Assembly (NCBI GenBank): GCA_048594975.1
Contig: JBMDXQ010000011.1
Coordinates: forward strand, 1-64,000
Direction of reading: 5' to 3'
Length of the DNA stretch: 64,000 nucleotides
Origin: JBMDXB01 sp048594975
GTDB lineage: Bacteria > Acidobacteriota > Vicinamibacteria > Vicinamibacterales > 2-12-FULL-66-21
The position numbers were made by a program, and so were the translations under genes. The first letter of the stretch is position 1. Each line of letters opens with the position of its first letter. The notes below the pieces were generated by a model. It was not told the DNA's origin. It was given only the letters and a program-made list of their open reading frames with translations, and made no database searches. This document shows, one piece after another, positions 8,088-17,151 of the stretch.

Positions 8088-8534
8088 TCACGGCGGCCAC
8101 TTGAGGCCGGCGGCAGCGGCCCAGCGCTCGACGAGCCGGCGGCCGGCGGGGGAGTCCCAGTCCTTTTCGAGCGCTCGGTGACACTCCGGCCCCTCGCCGC
8201 GCCGCGCGTGGTGACAGAAGCGGCACTCGAGCGGCTGCAGCCCCGTGCCGAACAGCTCGCAGCGGTTGTCCGCCGTCAGGAAGTTGCAGCCGCGCTCCGC
8301 GAAATCATTCAGCGCGTAATAGCTCTCGTTCCCCCTGAAGGCAGGCGACAGCACACCGAACCTCCGGTTCGGCGAGAGCTCGAGCATCATGCGGCGGCCG
8401 AGTCCCGCCTCGATGACACGGGCGGCTTCCCGCACGGTCCACCAGCCCGGCCGACGGCAGTAAGCGAGGCAGATCTCGCACGCACACGGTTCGGACGGCG
8501 GGAAGCGCGCTTCCAGGCGGGTGCGATGCTGCAT
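8088..8534 (-). CDS. Cysteine-rich conserved protein (possible metal-binding)
   Basis: A 148-residue cytosolic protein with eight cysteines in two clusters: CACEICLAYC near residues 16-25, and C...C......C..C..H......C around residues 90-125 (GCNFLTADNRC, ECRFCHHARRG, ECHRAL). The arrangement is reminiscent of YkgJ/Fe-Zn-chelating Cys-cluster proteins but does not match that motif exactly. The start at 8534 is the first ATG before the conserved cluster; upstream in-frame sequence looks non-coding. It is flanked by the M48 remnant and a convergent-side gap before the multicopper oxidase. Function unknown. Confidence 0.65.
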   Translation of the reverse strand: MQHRTRLEARFPPSEPCACEICLAYCRRPGWWTVREAARVIEAGLGRRMMLELSPNRRFGVLSPAFRGNESYYALNDFAERGCNFLTADNRCELFGTGLQPLECRFCHHARRGEGPECHRALEKDWDSPAGRRLVERWAAAAGLKWPP

Positions 8535-8692
8535 GGATGCAGATCCGATTATCCACGATCGATCGCGGTGAATTGGCGACCACCGGGTGCGCGGCGTGGC
8601 GGGCGGGGCAGAGAGACCGGCAGATCGGCCGGTTGCAGCCGCGACGGCACGGCCGGCCCCGCAAACGAGGCCGGCCGCCGCATCCCCGATGA

Positions 8693-10816
8693 TTACTCCG
8701 AGCGCTTCGGCTCCCCGGGTTGTTCGGGGCCGATGCGGTACGGACGCATCATCTCGTTGTCCTCGTGCTCGACGATGTGACAGTGCCAGACGAACTGCCC
8801 TGGCGTCTCGAACCGGGCGCGGATGCGCGTGACCTCGCCCGGGTAGGCGGTCACCGTGTCCTTGAGGCCGTTCTCCCACGGCTCGGGCGGCCGAGGGTCG
8901 CCGGCGAGCCTCGCCGGAGGTTCGGTTTCACCATCCTCGTCGGTCACGAGCGCCTGCCGGTTCACGACCTCGAAGGTCACCTCGTGGACGTGCATCGGGT
9001 GAGCGTCGGCGGTGAAGTTGTAGAGCTCCCACACCTCCGTGTCGCCGACGGCCGGATTCTCACTGACGGGGTCCATCCACATCTTGTGCACCGGCATACC
9101 GTCGGCGTCCACCTCACCGAGCATCGCCTCCGCCGGCCCGTCGTGGAACTCCGACTCAATCTCGATCAGCGCGAGGCGCCGCGTCACCGTCTCGGCGGGG
9201 AGCGGGTCGATAGGCGGAAGCACCAGGAACTGCGGCGGGGTGGTGAGATCGGCCGTCAGCGCCGGTCCGACGTTGAAGCGCATTATCCGGCCGGTCGTCT
9301 CCGCGTCTGCTGGGTCGAAGTCCACACCCGGTTCGCCGCCGCCGAACGGCTCGTCGGGACCGACGTTGCCGAGGAGGTAGCTGCCCTGTTGGACGTTCGT
9401 GAAGTCCACGATCACGTCGGCACGTTCGGCGAGCGCCATCGGCAATCGGTTGCCGTGGCTGACGGTGATGTTCGCCGGCGCGGCGAGGAATCCGCCCTCA
9501 TTGCCGATCAGCCAGACCTCGACACCCGGGATGCCGTTGAAGTCGAGGATCAGGAAGCGCGACTGGCAGCCGTTGAGGAAGCGGAGACGATACCGGCGCT
9601 GCTCGACGTCGAGGAACGGCCAGGTGTTGCCGTTCACCATGATGCAGTTGCCGAAGAACTCGGGGTTCCAGATCGGCGAGAGGTCGGTCTGTGGAAGGAA
9701 CGGCCCGGCGTACTCGTCGAAGAAGGCGCGCGTGTCGGGGTAGAAGAGCGACCCGTCGTCGTTGAACGAACGGTCCTGGATCGCGATGGGAATCTCCCGG
9801 TACGGCTTGTTCGGTGGAAACCTGTCCCCCTCCCTCGGGGCCGGACCCGGAAACACAGCCGGCGTCGGCTTGCGGAAACGCGAGTCGAGGACGGCGCCGT
9901 CGCCCGCCGGCCCGCCGCGGATGATGTAGAACCCGGCGGGACCCGCGTAGACGTTGAGACGGGTCATGCCGAGCACGTGGTCGTGGTACCAGATCGTCGA
10001 TGCCCGATTCAGGTTCGGGTACTGGAACACGGCAAAGCCGGGGCCCCAGGTGACGCCGTAAGTCGCGGCGGCCTTGCCGGCGAAGAAGTCGTACCACGTA
10101 CCCTGGGTGGCGTAGCCGCCCGGGATGTTGTTCGCCACCGGCAGGTACCATGCCTCGGCGTAGCCGTCGCTCTCGTCCCCGACGCCGACCGCGCCGTGGA
10201 CGTGGGTCACGAGCGGCACGGGACCCGTGTAAGGCCCGGGCGTATCCGTGAAAACGGGCCGCCTGTCCCGGCCATCCGTCCCTCCTGGCGGGTTGGCCCA
10301 GTGCAGCGTCTGGTCGACGGGGAGCAGGTGGGGCAGGTAGTTGCCGTCGGCATCAACCAGTTCGTTGATCCATTTCACGCGCACGGGCCGGTTCCAGTGG
10401 GCCTCGATGGTGAGCGACGGCGCGTTGTGCAGGAGCAGGGCTCTCCGGCTGAAAGCGCTGACGGCGCCGTATCCCCACACCGTCGTCGGGGGGATGGGCA
10501 TGGACGCGGGGAGGATCTGCTGGCTGAACTGCCTCACGGAGATTTCGTAGTAGTCGGCCGGTTTGCCGCCCGGCATGTTGATGGTGCCCGCCCGCGGCAT
10601 GACCGGCGGAATCAACAGCGGCGTTTCGTACTTAGGGATGGTCGTGGGATCGAGCGTGCCGACCTCGATGGCCGCCCGGACCAGGTATCGCACGCCGCCG
10701 ATCTTCGTCGAGAAGTACAACCCGCCCCCGGCCGCCGTGCCGATCCTGATGAAGTCCCGCCGCGACCACCCTGTCCGCCCCCGCGCGGTGACCCGTTGCC
10801 GCTGGTACTTTCGCAT
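8693..10816 (-). CDS. Multicopper oxidase, TAT-exported (CotA/bilirubin-oxidase-like)
   Basis: A 707-residue periplasmic oxidase. The N-terminus has a twin-arginine signal (SRRDFIRIGTAAGGG, about residues 18-32). Copper-binding motifs appear in order: HVHG (about residue 205), WYHDH (about 275), HPMHVH near the C-terminus, and HCHIVEHEDNEMM, which carries the type-1 Cys and type-3 His ligands and the axial Met. The family oxidises phenolics, bilirubin-like compounds or metals with four-electron reduction of O2; the substrate here cannot be told. The ATG at 10816 follows GGGAGGT, confirming it over the longer frame. It is monocistronic and divergent from the rhamnosidase. Confidence 0.92.
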   Translation of the reverse strand: MRKYQRQRVTARGRTGWSRRDFIRIGTAAGGGLYFSTKIGGVRYLVRAAIEVGTLDPTTIPKYETPLLIPPVMPRAGTINMPGGKPADYYEISVRQFSQQILPASMPIPPTTVWGYGAVSAFSRRALLLHNAPSLTIEAHWNRPVRVKWINELVDADGNYLPHLLPVDQTLHWANPPGGTDGRDRRPVFTDTPGPYTGPVPLVTHVHGAVGVGDESDGYAEAWYLPVANNIPGGYATQGTWYDFFAGKAAATYGVTWGPGFAVFQYPNLNRASTIWYHDHVLGMTRLNVYAGPAGFYIIRGGPAGDGAVLDSRFRKPTPAVFPGPAPREGDRFPPNKPYREIPIAIQDRSFNDDGSLFYPDTRAFFDEYAGPFLPQTDLSPIWNPEFFGNCIMVNGNTWPFLDVEQRRYRLRFLNGCQSRFLILDFNGIPGVEVWLIGNEGGFLAAPANITVSHGNRLPMALAERADVIVDFTNVQQGSYLLGNVGPDEPFGGGEPGVDFDPADAETTGRIMRFNVGPALTADLTTPPQFLVLPPIDPLPAETVTRRLALIEIESEFHDGPAEAMLGEVDADGMPVHKMWMDPVSENPAVGDTEVWELYNFTADAHPMHVHEVTFEVVNRQALVTDEDGETEPPARLAGDPRPPEPWENGLKDTVTAYPGEVTRIRARFETPGQFVWHCHIVEHEDNEMMRPYRIGPEQPGEPKRSE

Positions 10817-11319
10817 GGTGACCTCCCGCGACGACCCTCGACGGTGACGTTCCGACCCGATGCTGTTCTTCCATCCCAGATGCCCGCAGAATGCGAGCGC
10901 AGCTTCGGCTTCTATGCGGTGGCGGCACACGTAGCCCGCTGGGCTGGAGAGCTGCGCAGCGCAGATCGCATCAGGCCGTCGAGGCCATATGCGGACGTGA
11001 GGGTGGAAGTTGGCGCGCCCGGGTGCAGATTCAGGGCCAGCTCGGGTTGGGGTGCGCGGCAGGCCACAGACGACCGCACAGAGACTTACCGCCGTTTGAA
11101 GGGCTCGCCGCGCTCCGCGCTGCCGGACTTTCGTCAACCGCGGGTGACGCGCCGACGGAGTCCCGCCAGCCAATCCAATACGCGCTGCCGGATCGTCGAC
11201 AGGGGTCGCACTCGAATTCACAACCCGCGTGCCGCTCCTGCCCCGCGATCGGTCATGAAACCGGTTCCAGGCCTCGCGGGCGCCGCATCCGCTTGATCTT
11301 TCCCGTGGCCCATCCCAAG
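10817..11319. other. 503-bp divergent intergenic region, nothing recognised
   Basis: Open frames here are only upstream extensions of the two flanking genes and show no protein similarity I recognise. It should contain the divergent promoters of the multicopper oxidase and the rhamnosidase. I could not identify convincing -35/-10 pairs, hairpins or repeats. Confidence 0.5.
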
Positions 11320-13743
11320 ATGGCGAACATGCTCAAACGCGCAACGTCGATGGTCATGGCGATCGGCGCGGTGGGAGCGCTGATCGACGCCGGCCCGGTG
11401 CAGAAGGCAGGCGAAACGCGGTCGCCTGTCAACCCCGAGCTCCGCGGCAAGGCCTGGAGCGCGCGGTGGATCACGGTGCCGAACGCGGAGCCGTTCGCCT
11501 ACGGCATCTACCACTTCCGCAAGGCGTTCGAGCTCGCCGTGGCGCCCTCCTCCTTCGTCGTCCACGTGACCGGCGACAACCGCTACCAGCTGTTCGTGAA
11601 CGGCCGCCGCGTGGTCTGGGGGCCGGCGCGCGGCGACCTGAATCACTGGCGATTCGAGACGATCGACCTCGCTCCGCACCTCGTGGCCGGCCGCAACGTC
11701 CTGGCCGCAGTGGTGTGGAACTTCGCGCAGTTCGCGCCTGAAGCGCAGCTCACGAACCAGACCGGGTTCCTGCTCCAGGGCGACTCCGCGGCCGAGCGCG
11801 CCGTGGACACCGGCACGTCCTGGAAGGCGTTCCACGACCAGGCCTACACCCCCCTGCCGGTCACCCATTCGACCGTGGGCGGCTACTACGCGGCGGGCGC
11901 CGGCGAGCAGCTCGACGCGTCGAAGTACCCCTGGAACTGGGAGCAGCCCGCCTTCGACGACAGCGGATGGCAGGCGGCGCAGGCCCTCGGGCCGGGCGCG
12001 CCGCGCGAAGTGCGCGACGGCCCGAACCGGTGGATGCTCGTTCCGCGCACGATCCCGTTCATGGAGGAGACGCCGGAGCGCTTCGTCGCGGTGCGCGACG
12101 CGGCAGGTGTCCAGGTGCCGGCCGCGTTTCCCGCGAAAGTGGCGCCCCTCACCGTTCCCGCGAACGTCAAGGCCCGGGTGCTCGTCGACCGCGGCCACCT
12201 CACCACCGCCTATCCCGAGCTCGTCACGAGCGGCGGAAAGGGCGCGAGAGTGCGGATCGCGTACGCCGAAGCGCTGGTCGGCCCGGACGGCCGGACGAAG
12301 GGCAACCGCAACGAGATAGCCGGCAAGACGCTGCGCGGCTACTCGGACGTGTTCGTTAGCGACGGCGGCAGCCGGCGGCTGTACCGCCCGCTGTGGTGGC
12401 GCACCTACCGCTACATCGAGCTCACGATCGAGACCGGCGCCGAGCCGCTGATCCTCGACGACTTCGCGGGTGTCTACACGGGCTACCCGTTCGAGATGAA
12501 GGCGCGGCTCGACACCGGTCAGCCGCGCCTCGACCGCATCCTCGAGGTCGGCTGGCGGACGGCGCGGGTGAACGCGCACGAGACCTACATGGACTGCCCG
12601 TACTACGAGCAGCTCCAGTACGTCGGCGACACGCGGATCCAGGCGCTCGTCTCGCTCTACAACTCCGGCGATGCGCGGCTGATGAAGAACGCGATCGCGC
12701 TCGTCAACGACTCGCGCACCGCCGAGGGGGCGACGATGAGCCGCGCCCCGACGCGGCAGCAGCAGTACATCCCGCCGTTCTCGCTCTGGTGGATCGGGAT
12801 GGTGCACGACTACTGGTGGTACCGCGACGACCCGGCGTTCGTGCGCGAGATGCTGCCCGGCGCGCGCGCCGTCCTGACCTTCTTCGCGAAGTACCAGCGC
12901 GAGGACGGCTCGCTCGGTCCCCTGCCGTGGTGGAACTTCGTCGACTGGGCGTGGCCGAACGGGGTGCCGCCGGTCGAGCCCGACGAGGCGTCGGCGTCGC
13001 ACAACCTGCAGTTGCTGCTCGCGCTCGACTGGGCCGCCGACCTCGAGGGCGCGCTCGGGACGGGGGCGAACGCCGAGGCGTTTCGCGCGTCGGCGCAGAA
13101 GCTGCGGGCGGCGATCCGCGCTCGCTACTGGGATCCCGCGCGCCGGCTGTTCGCCGACACGCCGCGCCGGCAGGCGTTCTCGCAGCAGGCGAACGCGCTC
13201 GCCGTGCTCGGCCGCGTCGTCGAAGGCGAGGAGGCGCGCGGTCTGGTCGACCGCCTCATCGCAGACACGTCGCTGACGCAGTGCACCTATTACTTCAGGC
13301 ACTACCTGCACTCCGCCGTGAACCAGGTGGGCGCGGGCGACCGCTATCTCGATCTGCTCGGCGAATGGGACGCGATGCTCGCGCGCGGGCTGACGACCTG
13401 GGCGGAGAAGCCCGAGCCGACGCGATCCGACGCGCACGCGTGGAGTGCCAGCCCGAACTTCGAGCTGTTCCGGACGGTCCTGGGCATCGACTCGGCCGCG
13501 CCGGGATTCTCCCGCGTGATCGTGCGGCCTTATCTCGGCGCGCTCGCGCGTGCCTCGGGCGCCATCCCGCATCCGAAAGGGGAGATCTCGGTGGCGTTCG
13601 TGCGCAGGGGACCGGCCCTCGACGCCGAGGTGACGCTGCCGGAAGGCGTCACGGGAGAGTTCCTCTGGGGCGCTGGCCGGAAGCCGTTGGCGTCAGGGCG
13701 AACAGTGCTGAATCTGACGGATCAGCCGAAGGGAAGCCAATGA
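11320..13743 (+). CDS. Alpha-L-rhamnosidase-like glycoside hydrolase (GH78 type)
   Basis: An 807-residue exported protein. The N-terminus is a signal-like stretch (MLKRATSMVMAIGAVGALID). Next come beta-sandwich domains typical of rhamnosidases (WSARWI near residue 45; YQLFVNGRRVVWGPARGD near 85-105), then the (alpha/alpha)6 catalytic domain beginning with NAHETYMDCPYYEQLQYVGD (about residue 425). This corresponds to the GH78 DCP..E...W.GD motif and keeps the general-acid Glu. It ends in a C-terminal beta domain (WSASPNFELFRTVLGI, about residue 710 onward). It likely removes terminal rhamnose from plant or bacterial glycans. The start is uncertain (ATG 11320 or 11329; no good ribosome site). 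It overlaps the aminopeptidase gene by ATGA. Confidence 0.85.
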   Translation: MANMLKRATSMVMAIGAVGALIDAGPVQKAGETRSPVNPELRGKAWSARWITVPNAEPFAYGIYHFRKAFELAVAPSSFVVHVTGDNRYQLFVNGRRVVWGPARGDLNHWRFETIDLAPHLVAGRNVLAAVVWNFAQFAPEAQLTNQTGFLLQGDSAAERAVDTGTSWKAFHDQAYTPLPVTHSTVGGYYAAGAGEQLDASKYPWNWEQPAFDDSGWQAAQALGPGAPREVRDGPNRWMLVPRTIPFMEETPERFVAVRDAAGVQVPAAFPAKVAPLTVPANVKARVLVDRGHLTTAYPELVTSGGKGARVRIAYAEALVGPDGRTKGNRNEIAGKTLRGYSDVFVSDGGSRRLYRPLWWRTYRYIELTIETGAEPLILDDFAGVYTGYPFEMKARLDTGQPRLDRILEVGWRTARVNAHETYMDCPYYEQLQYVGDTRIQALVSLYNSGDARLMKNAIALVNDSRTAEGATMSRAPTRQQQYIPPFSLWWIGMVHDYWWYRDDPAFVREMLPGARAVLTFFAKYQREDGSLGPLPWWNFVDWAWPNGVPPVEPDEASASHNLQLLLALDWAADLEGALGTGANAEAFRASAQKLRAAIRARYWDPARRLFADTPRRQAFSQQANALAVLGRVVEGEEARGLVDRLIADTSLTQCTYYFRHYLHSAVNQVGAGDRYLDLLGEWDAMLARGLTTWAEKPEPTRSDAHAWSASPNFELFRTVLGIDSAAPGFSRVIVRPYLGALARASGAIPHPKGEISVAFVRRGPALDAEVTLPEGVTGEFLWGAGRKPLASGRTVLNLTDQPKGSQ

Positions 13744-14711
13744 CCATCTCAGCGGACCTGCTTTCGGCGGCCGTCGTGGCGGTGCGCGACTGCATGGGGG
13801 CGCGGCCCGGCGAGGGCGTGCTCGTCGTCACCGACGAGCCGCTGCGCCCGATCGGCTACGCGCTCTGGCAGGCGGCAAAGGACCTCGGCCACGAGGTCCT
13901 GCTCGTCGAGATGCTGCCCCGCGCGACCAACGGCGCCGAACCCCCTGACGAGGTCGCGGCGCTGATGGCGCGCACGCACCTGGTGCTCTGCCCGACGTCC
14001 AAGTCGCTGACGCACACCGACGCGCGGCGCGCCGCCTCCGCGGCCGGGGCGCGCGTTGCCACGCTGCCGGGCGTCACCGAGGAGATCATGGTCCGCTGCA
14101 TGAACGCCGATTACCACCGCATCGCGGACCGGACGCGGCGCATCTGCGACCTGCTGGCAACGACGCGCGTGGTCCGTGTCGCGGCACCGGCCGGGACGGA
14201 CATCACCATGCCGATCGCCGGCCGCACGCCGCATGCGAGCAGCGGCCTCTTCCACGAGAATGGGCAGTGGGGGAACCTGCCGACCGGCGAGGCGTACCTC
14301 GCGCCGCTCGAGGGCAAATCGCAGGGTGTCGTCGTCGTCGACGGGTCGATGGCCGGCGTGGGGGTCACCCGCGAACCGATTCGGATCGCCGTCCGGGATG
14401 GTTACGCGACGGAGATCACCGGCGGCAGGGAAGCCGATGCCCTGCGCGCGCTCCTCGAGCCGCACGGCGGCGACGGGCGGAACGTGGCGGAGTTCGGCAT
14501 CGGCACCAACGATCGCGCCATCCTGACCGGCGTCATCCTCGAGGACGAGAAGGTGATGGGGACGATCCACATCGCGTTCGGCGACAACAAGTCGATGGGC
14601 GGGAGCGTGCGAGTGGCCAGCCACCTGGACGGACTGGTGAAGCAGCCGACGGTCTGGTTCGACGACCGGAAGGTCATGGAGGCGGGCCGGCTGCTGATCG
14701 AGGGCGTGTAG
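13740..14711 (+). CDS. Aminopeptidase (M29-like)
   Basis: A 323-residue cytosolic protein. Conserved blocks include LRPIGYALWQAAKDLGHEVL, the CPTSKSLTHTDARR segment (about residues 82-95), ATLPGVTEEIMVRCM, and the C-terminal metallopeptidase-like blocks GEAYLAPLEG (about 182), AEFGIGTN (about 250) and GTIHIAFGDNKSMGG (about 277-291). The family is annotated as leucyl aminopeptidase/M29-like; enzymatic proof is sparse. The ATG sits inside the TGA of the rhamnosidase gene, so the two are co-translated, yet no metabolic link between rhamnose release and peptide trimming is obvious. Confidence 0.78.
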   Translation: MTISADLLSAAVVAVRDCMGARPGEGVLVVTDEPLRPIGYALWQAAKDLGHEVLLVEMLPRATNGAEPPDEVAALMARTHLVLCPTSKSLTHTDARRAASAAGARVATLPGVTEEIMVRCMNADYHRIADRTRRICDLLATTRVVRVAAPAGTDITMPIAGRTPHASSGLFHENGQWGNLPTGEAYLAPLEGKSQGVVVVDGSMAGVGVTREPIRIAVRDGYATEITGGREADALRALLEPHGGDGRNVAEFGIGTNDRAILTGVILEDEKVMGTIHIAFGDNKSMGGSVRVASHLDGLVKQPTVWFDDRKVMEAGRLLIEGV

Positions 14712-14845
14712 CGGATCACGCCGCCCTCCATCATGGCCGTTCTCGGGCACGCGAAGCAGGGGTTCGTATGCGGGTCGGCTGCGGGATGCGGTCAGCGCGC
14801 CTGCCGAACGGCCGGCGTCGCGGCGCCATCCAGGGCAAGTCGAAC

Positions 14846-15313
14846 TTACATGGCGGCGCGCGACAGACGCGTGAGGACCCGGCGTGACAGACGCCGCCCC
14901 CGGACCAGTCGAAGGATGGGGATGTGCGCGGTCGCGGGGCACGTCTGCAACATTCGCGCGGTGTCCGCCGTTTCGATGTCGGTCAACGAGTCGTCCAGCA
15001 GGATCAAATCGGGTAAGTGACAGGAGGCCTTGACGATCGCCTCGAAACCGGTGCGCGCGACCGAGACGCGCAGACCGGCGGCGCGCAGTTGTGCCTCGCG
15101 CGCCTCTCGCGACACGGCGTCGCCATCGGCGACGAGGACGTGCGGAACGAGAGTGCCCTGGCGGGCGTCCGGCGCGGCGACCGCTCGCGGCGCCGCCGTT
15201 TCCGATTCAGACGTCGAGGCGGCCCTGGTCCGCATGCGGCGGCGGCGGAGCAAAAATGTTGCCGGGCGTGCCACTCGGGCGTCAACGAGAAATCTCTCGC
15301 AAATCCACGGCAT
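14846..15313 (-). CDS. Degenerate response-regulator receiver protein
   Basis: A 155-residue protein with a basic, disordered N-terminus (FLLRRRRMRTRAASTSE) followed by one receiver domain: VPHVLVADGDAVSREAREAQL (acidic pocket), the GFEAI helix and DLILLDDSLTDIETA with the likely phospho-Asp near residue 108. The final strand, PILRLVRGRRLSRRVL, lacks the conserved Lys-Pro of active receivers, and there is no output domain. It may bind partners without normal phosphorylation. The ATG at 15313 has AAGGGA about 6 nt upstream. It is downstream of lgt on the same strand (132-nt gap). Confidence 0.7.
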   Translation of the reverse strand: MPWICERFLVDARVARPATFLLRRRRMRTRAASTSESETAAPRAVAAPDARQGTLVPHVLVADGDAVSREAREAQLRAAGLRVSVARTGFEAIVKASCHLPDLILLDDSLTDIETADTARMLQTCPATAHIPILRLVRGRRLSRRVLTRLSRAAM

Positions 15314-15445
15314 CGCTATCCCTTCACGCGTCGCGCCGCACGTGATCCTGGGCGACTGCCGAATACGCGTTAACGAAACCGGGAGCCGGGCACTGATTTC
15401 GTTCGCACCGCCGCTCCGCGAGTGTTCCGGCGACCCCATCCTTAT

Positions 15446-16192
15446 TCAGCGCGCTCGAATCGGATCCGGCCGGGTCGCAAGCAGCATCATGACCACGCCG
15501 GCGGCAACGATGGCCAGCGCGAAGAGGTGCGCCACCGTCAGCGGGCCAGCGACCCGGACGTTCACGCGCACGAACTCCAGCGCGAACCGGAAGCCGCCGG
15601 CGAGCGCCAGGTAACGACCCACCACCACCGCGTCCGGGACACCCTTCCGCCGCCAACGGATCAGGAGCCGCGCGAGCAACCCGAGAAACGCCGCCTCGTA
15701 CAGCTGCGCGGGGTGCACCGGGACGTCCGTCGGGGGCAACCCCTCGGGGAATGCAACGCCCCAGGGCAGCGTCGTCGGCCGGCCGTAGTCGTCGCCGACG
15801 AGGAAACAGCCGATGCGCCCGAGGAGGTGACCCACGGCGAGTGCGGGCGTGGCCGCGGAGAGCACGGGAAGGACCGGCCACCGCTTGAGCACCATCATCA
15901 GGAGCCCCACGCCGACCCCGCCGACCAGCCCGCCGAACCAGCTCATGCCGCCGCGGTCGGTCAGCAGGTCGACCACCGGCGCGTCGGCCATGTGTTCGGC
16001 CACATAAAGCAGCTTGGCGCCGGCCAGGCCGCCGATCAGGCCGGCGATTGCCGAGTCCGTCGCTGCTTCGGGCAGGCCGCTGCGCAGCAGCTCGCGCCGG
16101 AACAGCCACAGGCCGACCAGCGCGCCGATGGCGACCATCACGCCGAAGGAGGTCACTTCGAAAGAGCCAATGCGGAAGAGAACTGGGTACAT
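15446..16192 (-). CDS. lgt: Prolipoprotein diacylglyceryl transferase
   Basis: A 248-residue inner-membrane enzyme that transfers diacylglycerol from phosphatidylglycerol to the lipobox Cys of prolipoproteins. Diagnostic motifs: MYPVLFRIG..EVTSFGVM opening, GGMSWFGGLVGG (about residue 82), the signature HLLGRIGCFLVGDDYGRPT (about 121-139), with the key Arg and Asp positions intact, and HPAQLYEA (about 158). It has about seven membrane helices. Genes at 27175 and 57420 encode candidate lipoprotein substrates. It is preceded by a foldback repeat and the ECF sigma gene on the same strand. Confidence 0.95.
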   Translation of the reverse strand: MYPVLFRIGSFEVTSFGVMVAIGALVGLWLFRRELLRSGLPEAATDSAIAGLIGGLAGAKLLYVAEHMADAPVVDLLTDRGGMSWFGGLVGGVGVGLLMMVLKRWPVLPVLSAATPALAVGHLLGRIGCFLVGDDYGRPTTLPWGVAFPEGLPPTDVPVHPAQLYEAAFLGLLARLLIRWRRKGVPDAVVVGRYLALAGGFRFALEFVRVNVRVAGPLTVAHLFALAIVAAGVVMMLLATRPDPIRAR

Positions 16193-16275
16193 TGCGGATT
16201 GCCGATCGTCGATTGCCGGTTAACAAATCGTCGGTAGCCGATTGCGGATTGATTACCGATCGGCGATCGACAACC
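16191..16275. repeat. Degenerate foldback array of GATTGCCG-like words
   Basis: The stretch repeats variants of GATTGCCG / CGATTGCGG (16191-16207, 16211-16219, 16237-16250) and then turns into complementary words (CGATCGGCGATCGACAACC, 16257-16275). GATTGCCGATCG pairs with CGATCGGCGATC apart from one mismatch. It lies between the 3' end of the ECF sigma gene and the start of lgt. The architecture matches the arrays near 48.1, 50.9, 62.2 and 63.2 kb, but the word is different. Confidence 0.55.
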
Positions 16276-16405
16276 GATGATTGTAGGTCGATGGAGCGTG
16301 GGATGGATGTTCGGCCGTCGGCCGCCCGCGCAGGTGACAACCAGTTGGTACGCGGCCCGGCGCGGCTTGTCGCCGCTGGAGGTCGGGCCGGCCCACGCTC
16401 GAATG

Positions 16406-17098
16406 TCAGGAGAGGCTCTGAGACGAGGTGGAAATGCGGGCGAAAACGGCGGCGACGACGCGGTCGCAACGCGCCTGGCCGAAGGTAAAGGCGGACGCCA
16501 CGCCGGCGCCGGCGCGGTCGAGCAGATCCCGGCGGAGCTTCGCCTTTGCGCGCGAGAGGCGGGTCTTGACCACGTCTTCGCCGAGATCGAGGACGGCCGC
16601 CGTCTCCGCAGTGCTCAGACCCTCGACCTCGCGCAGCATGAACACCTCGCGGTAGCCGTCGGCGAGGCCGTCCACCGCCGACTCGAGCATCGCGCTGAGC
16701 TCGCGCGCGAACGCCTGGTGTTCCGGGTCGGGAGCGGGACTCGTGGGCATGAACCTCTCCAGTCCGCCCGGCGCCTCGTCGAGCGGCTCGTAGCGGCCGC
16801 GCTTGCGCGCCCGCGCGATCGCCTCGTAGACTGCGATCTTCGTCAGCCAGGTCGAGAACTTCGCGCGCCCGTCGAACTGCCGGAGGTGTGCATAGGCGTT
16901 CACGTAGGCCTGCTGCATCACGTCCTCGGCCTCGCGGTCGTCGCGCAGGATGGCGCGGGCGGCGCGGTAGACACGCTCGTTGTGGCGCCGCATCAGCACC
17001 TCGAAGAGCGGCGTCTGGCCCTGCAGCACGCGCGCGACCACCTCCTCGTCGCTGAGCGCAGTCCAACGTTCCAGCATCGCGCCGCTCACCACGTGCAT
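16406..17098 (-). CDS. ECF RNA polymerase sigma factor (RpoE-like)
   Basis: A 230-residue sigma-70 family protein: region 2 at about residues 12-85 (LFEVLMRRHNERVYRAARAI, DDREAEDVMQQAYVNAYAHL, FDGRAKFSTWLTKIAVYEAI) and region 4 at about 145-200 (LADGYREVFMLREVEGLSTA, DVVKTRLSRAK). A 30-residue tail without similarity follows. The ATG at 17098 was chosen because AAGGAG lies 9 nt upstream; longer TTG/GTG starts exist. A TTGTCA-16-TACTCT promoter lies just upstream. No anti-sigma gene adjoins it. Confidence 0.88.
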   Translation of the reverse strand: MHVVSGAMLERWTALSDEEVVARVLQGQTPLFEVLMRRHNERVYRAARAILRDDREAEDVMQQAYVNAYAHLRQFDGRAKFSTWLTKIAVYEAIARARKRGRYEPLDEAPGGLERFMPTSPAPDPEHQAFARELSAMLESAVDGLADGYREVFMLREVEGLSTAETAAVLDLGEDVVKTRLSRAKAKLRRDLLDRAGAGVASAFTFGQARCDRVVAAVFARISTSSQSLS

Positions 17099-17123
17099 CG
17101 GCTCGGGCTCCTTCACACTCAAT

Positions 17124-17151
17124 AGAGTAGCAGCCGCGGGAAAGGTGACAA
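17124..17151 (-). promoter_or_regulatory. Putative promoter of the ECF sigma gene
   Basis: On the minus strand TTGTCA (17146-17151) and TACTCT (17124-17129) are separated by 16 nt. A start near 17117 would leave a short leader containing the AAGGAG site used by the ATG at 17098. Confidence 0.45.

Noticed and set aside
8720..11296. 858-codon plus-strand open frame opposite the multicopper oxidase
   Set aside because: It mirrors the real minus-strand gene in GC-rich DNA, is Arg/Val/Gly/Pro-rich and has no domain; the opposite strand has TAT signal and all copper motifs.
11218..13572. 784-codon minus-strand frame opposite the rhamnosidase
   Set aside because: Composition is Arg/Val/Ala-biased with no domain; it is a shadow of the GH78 gene.
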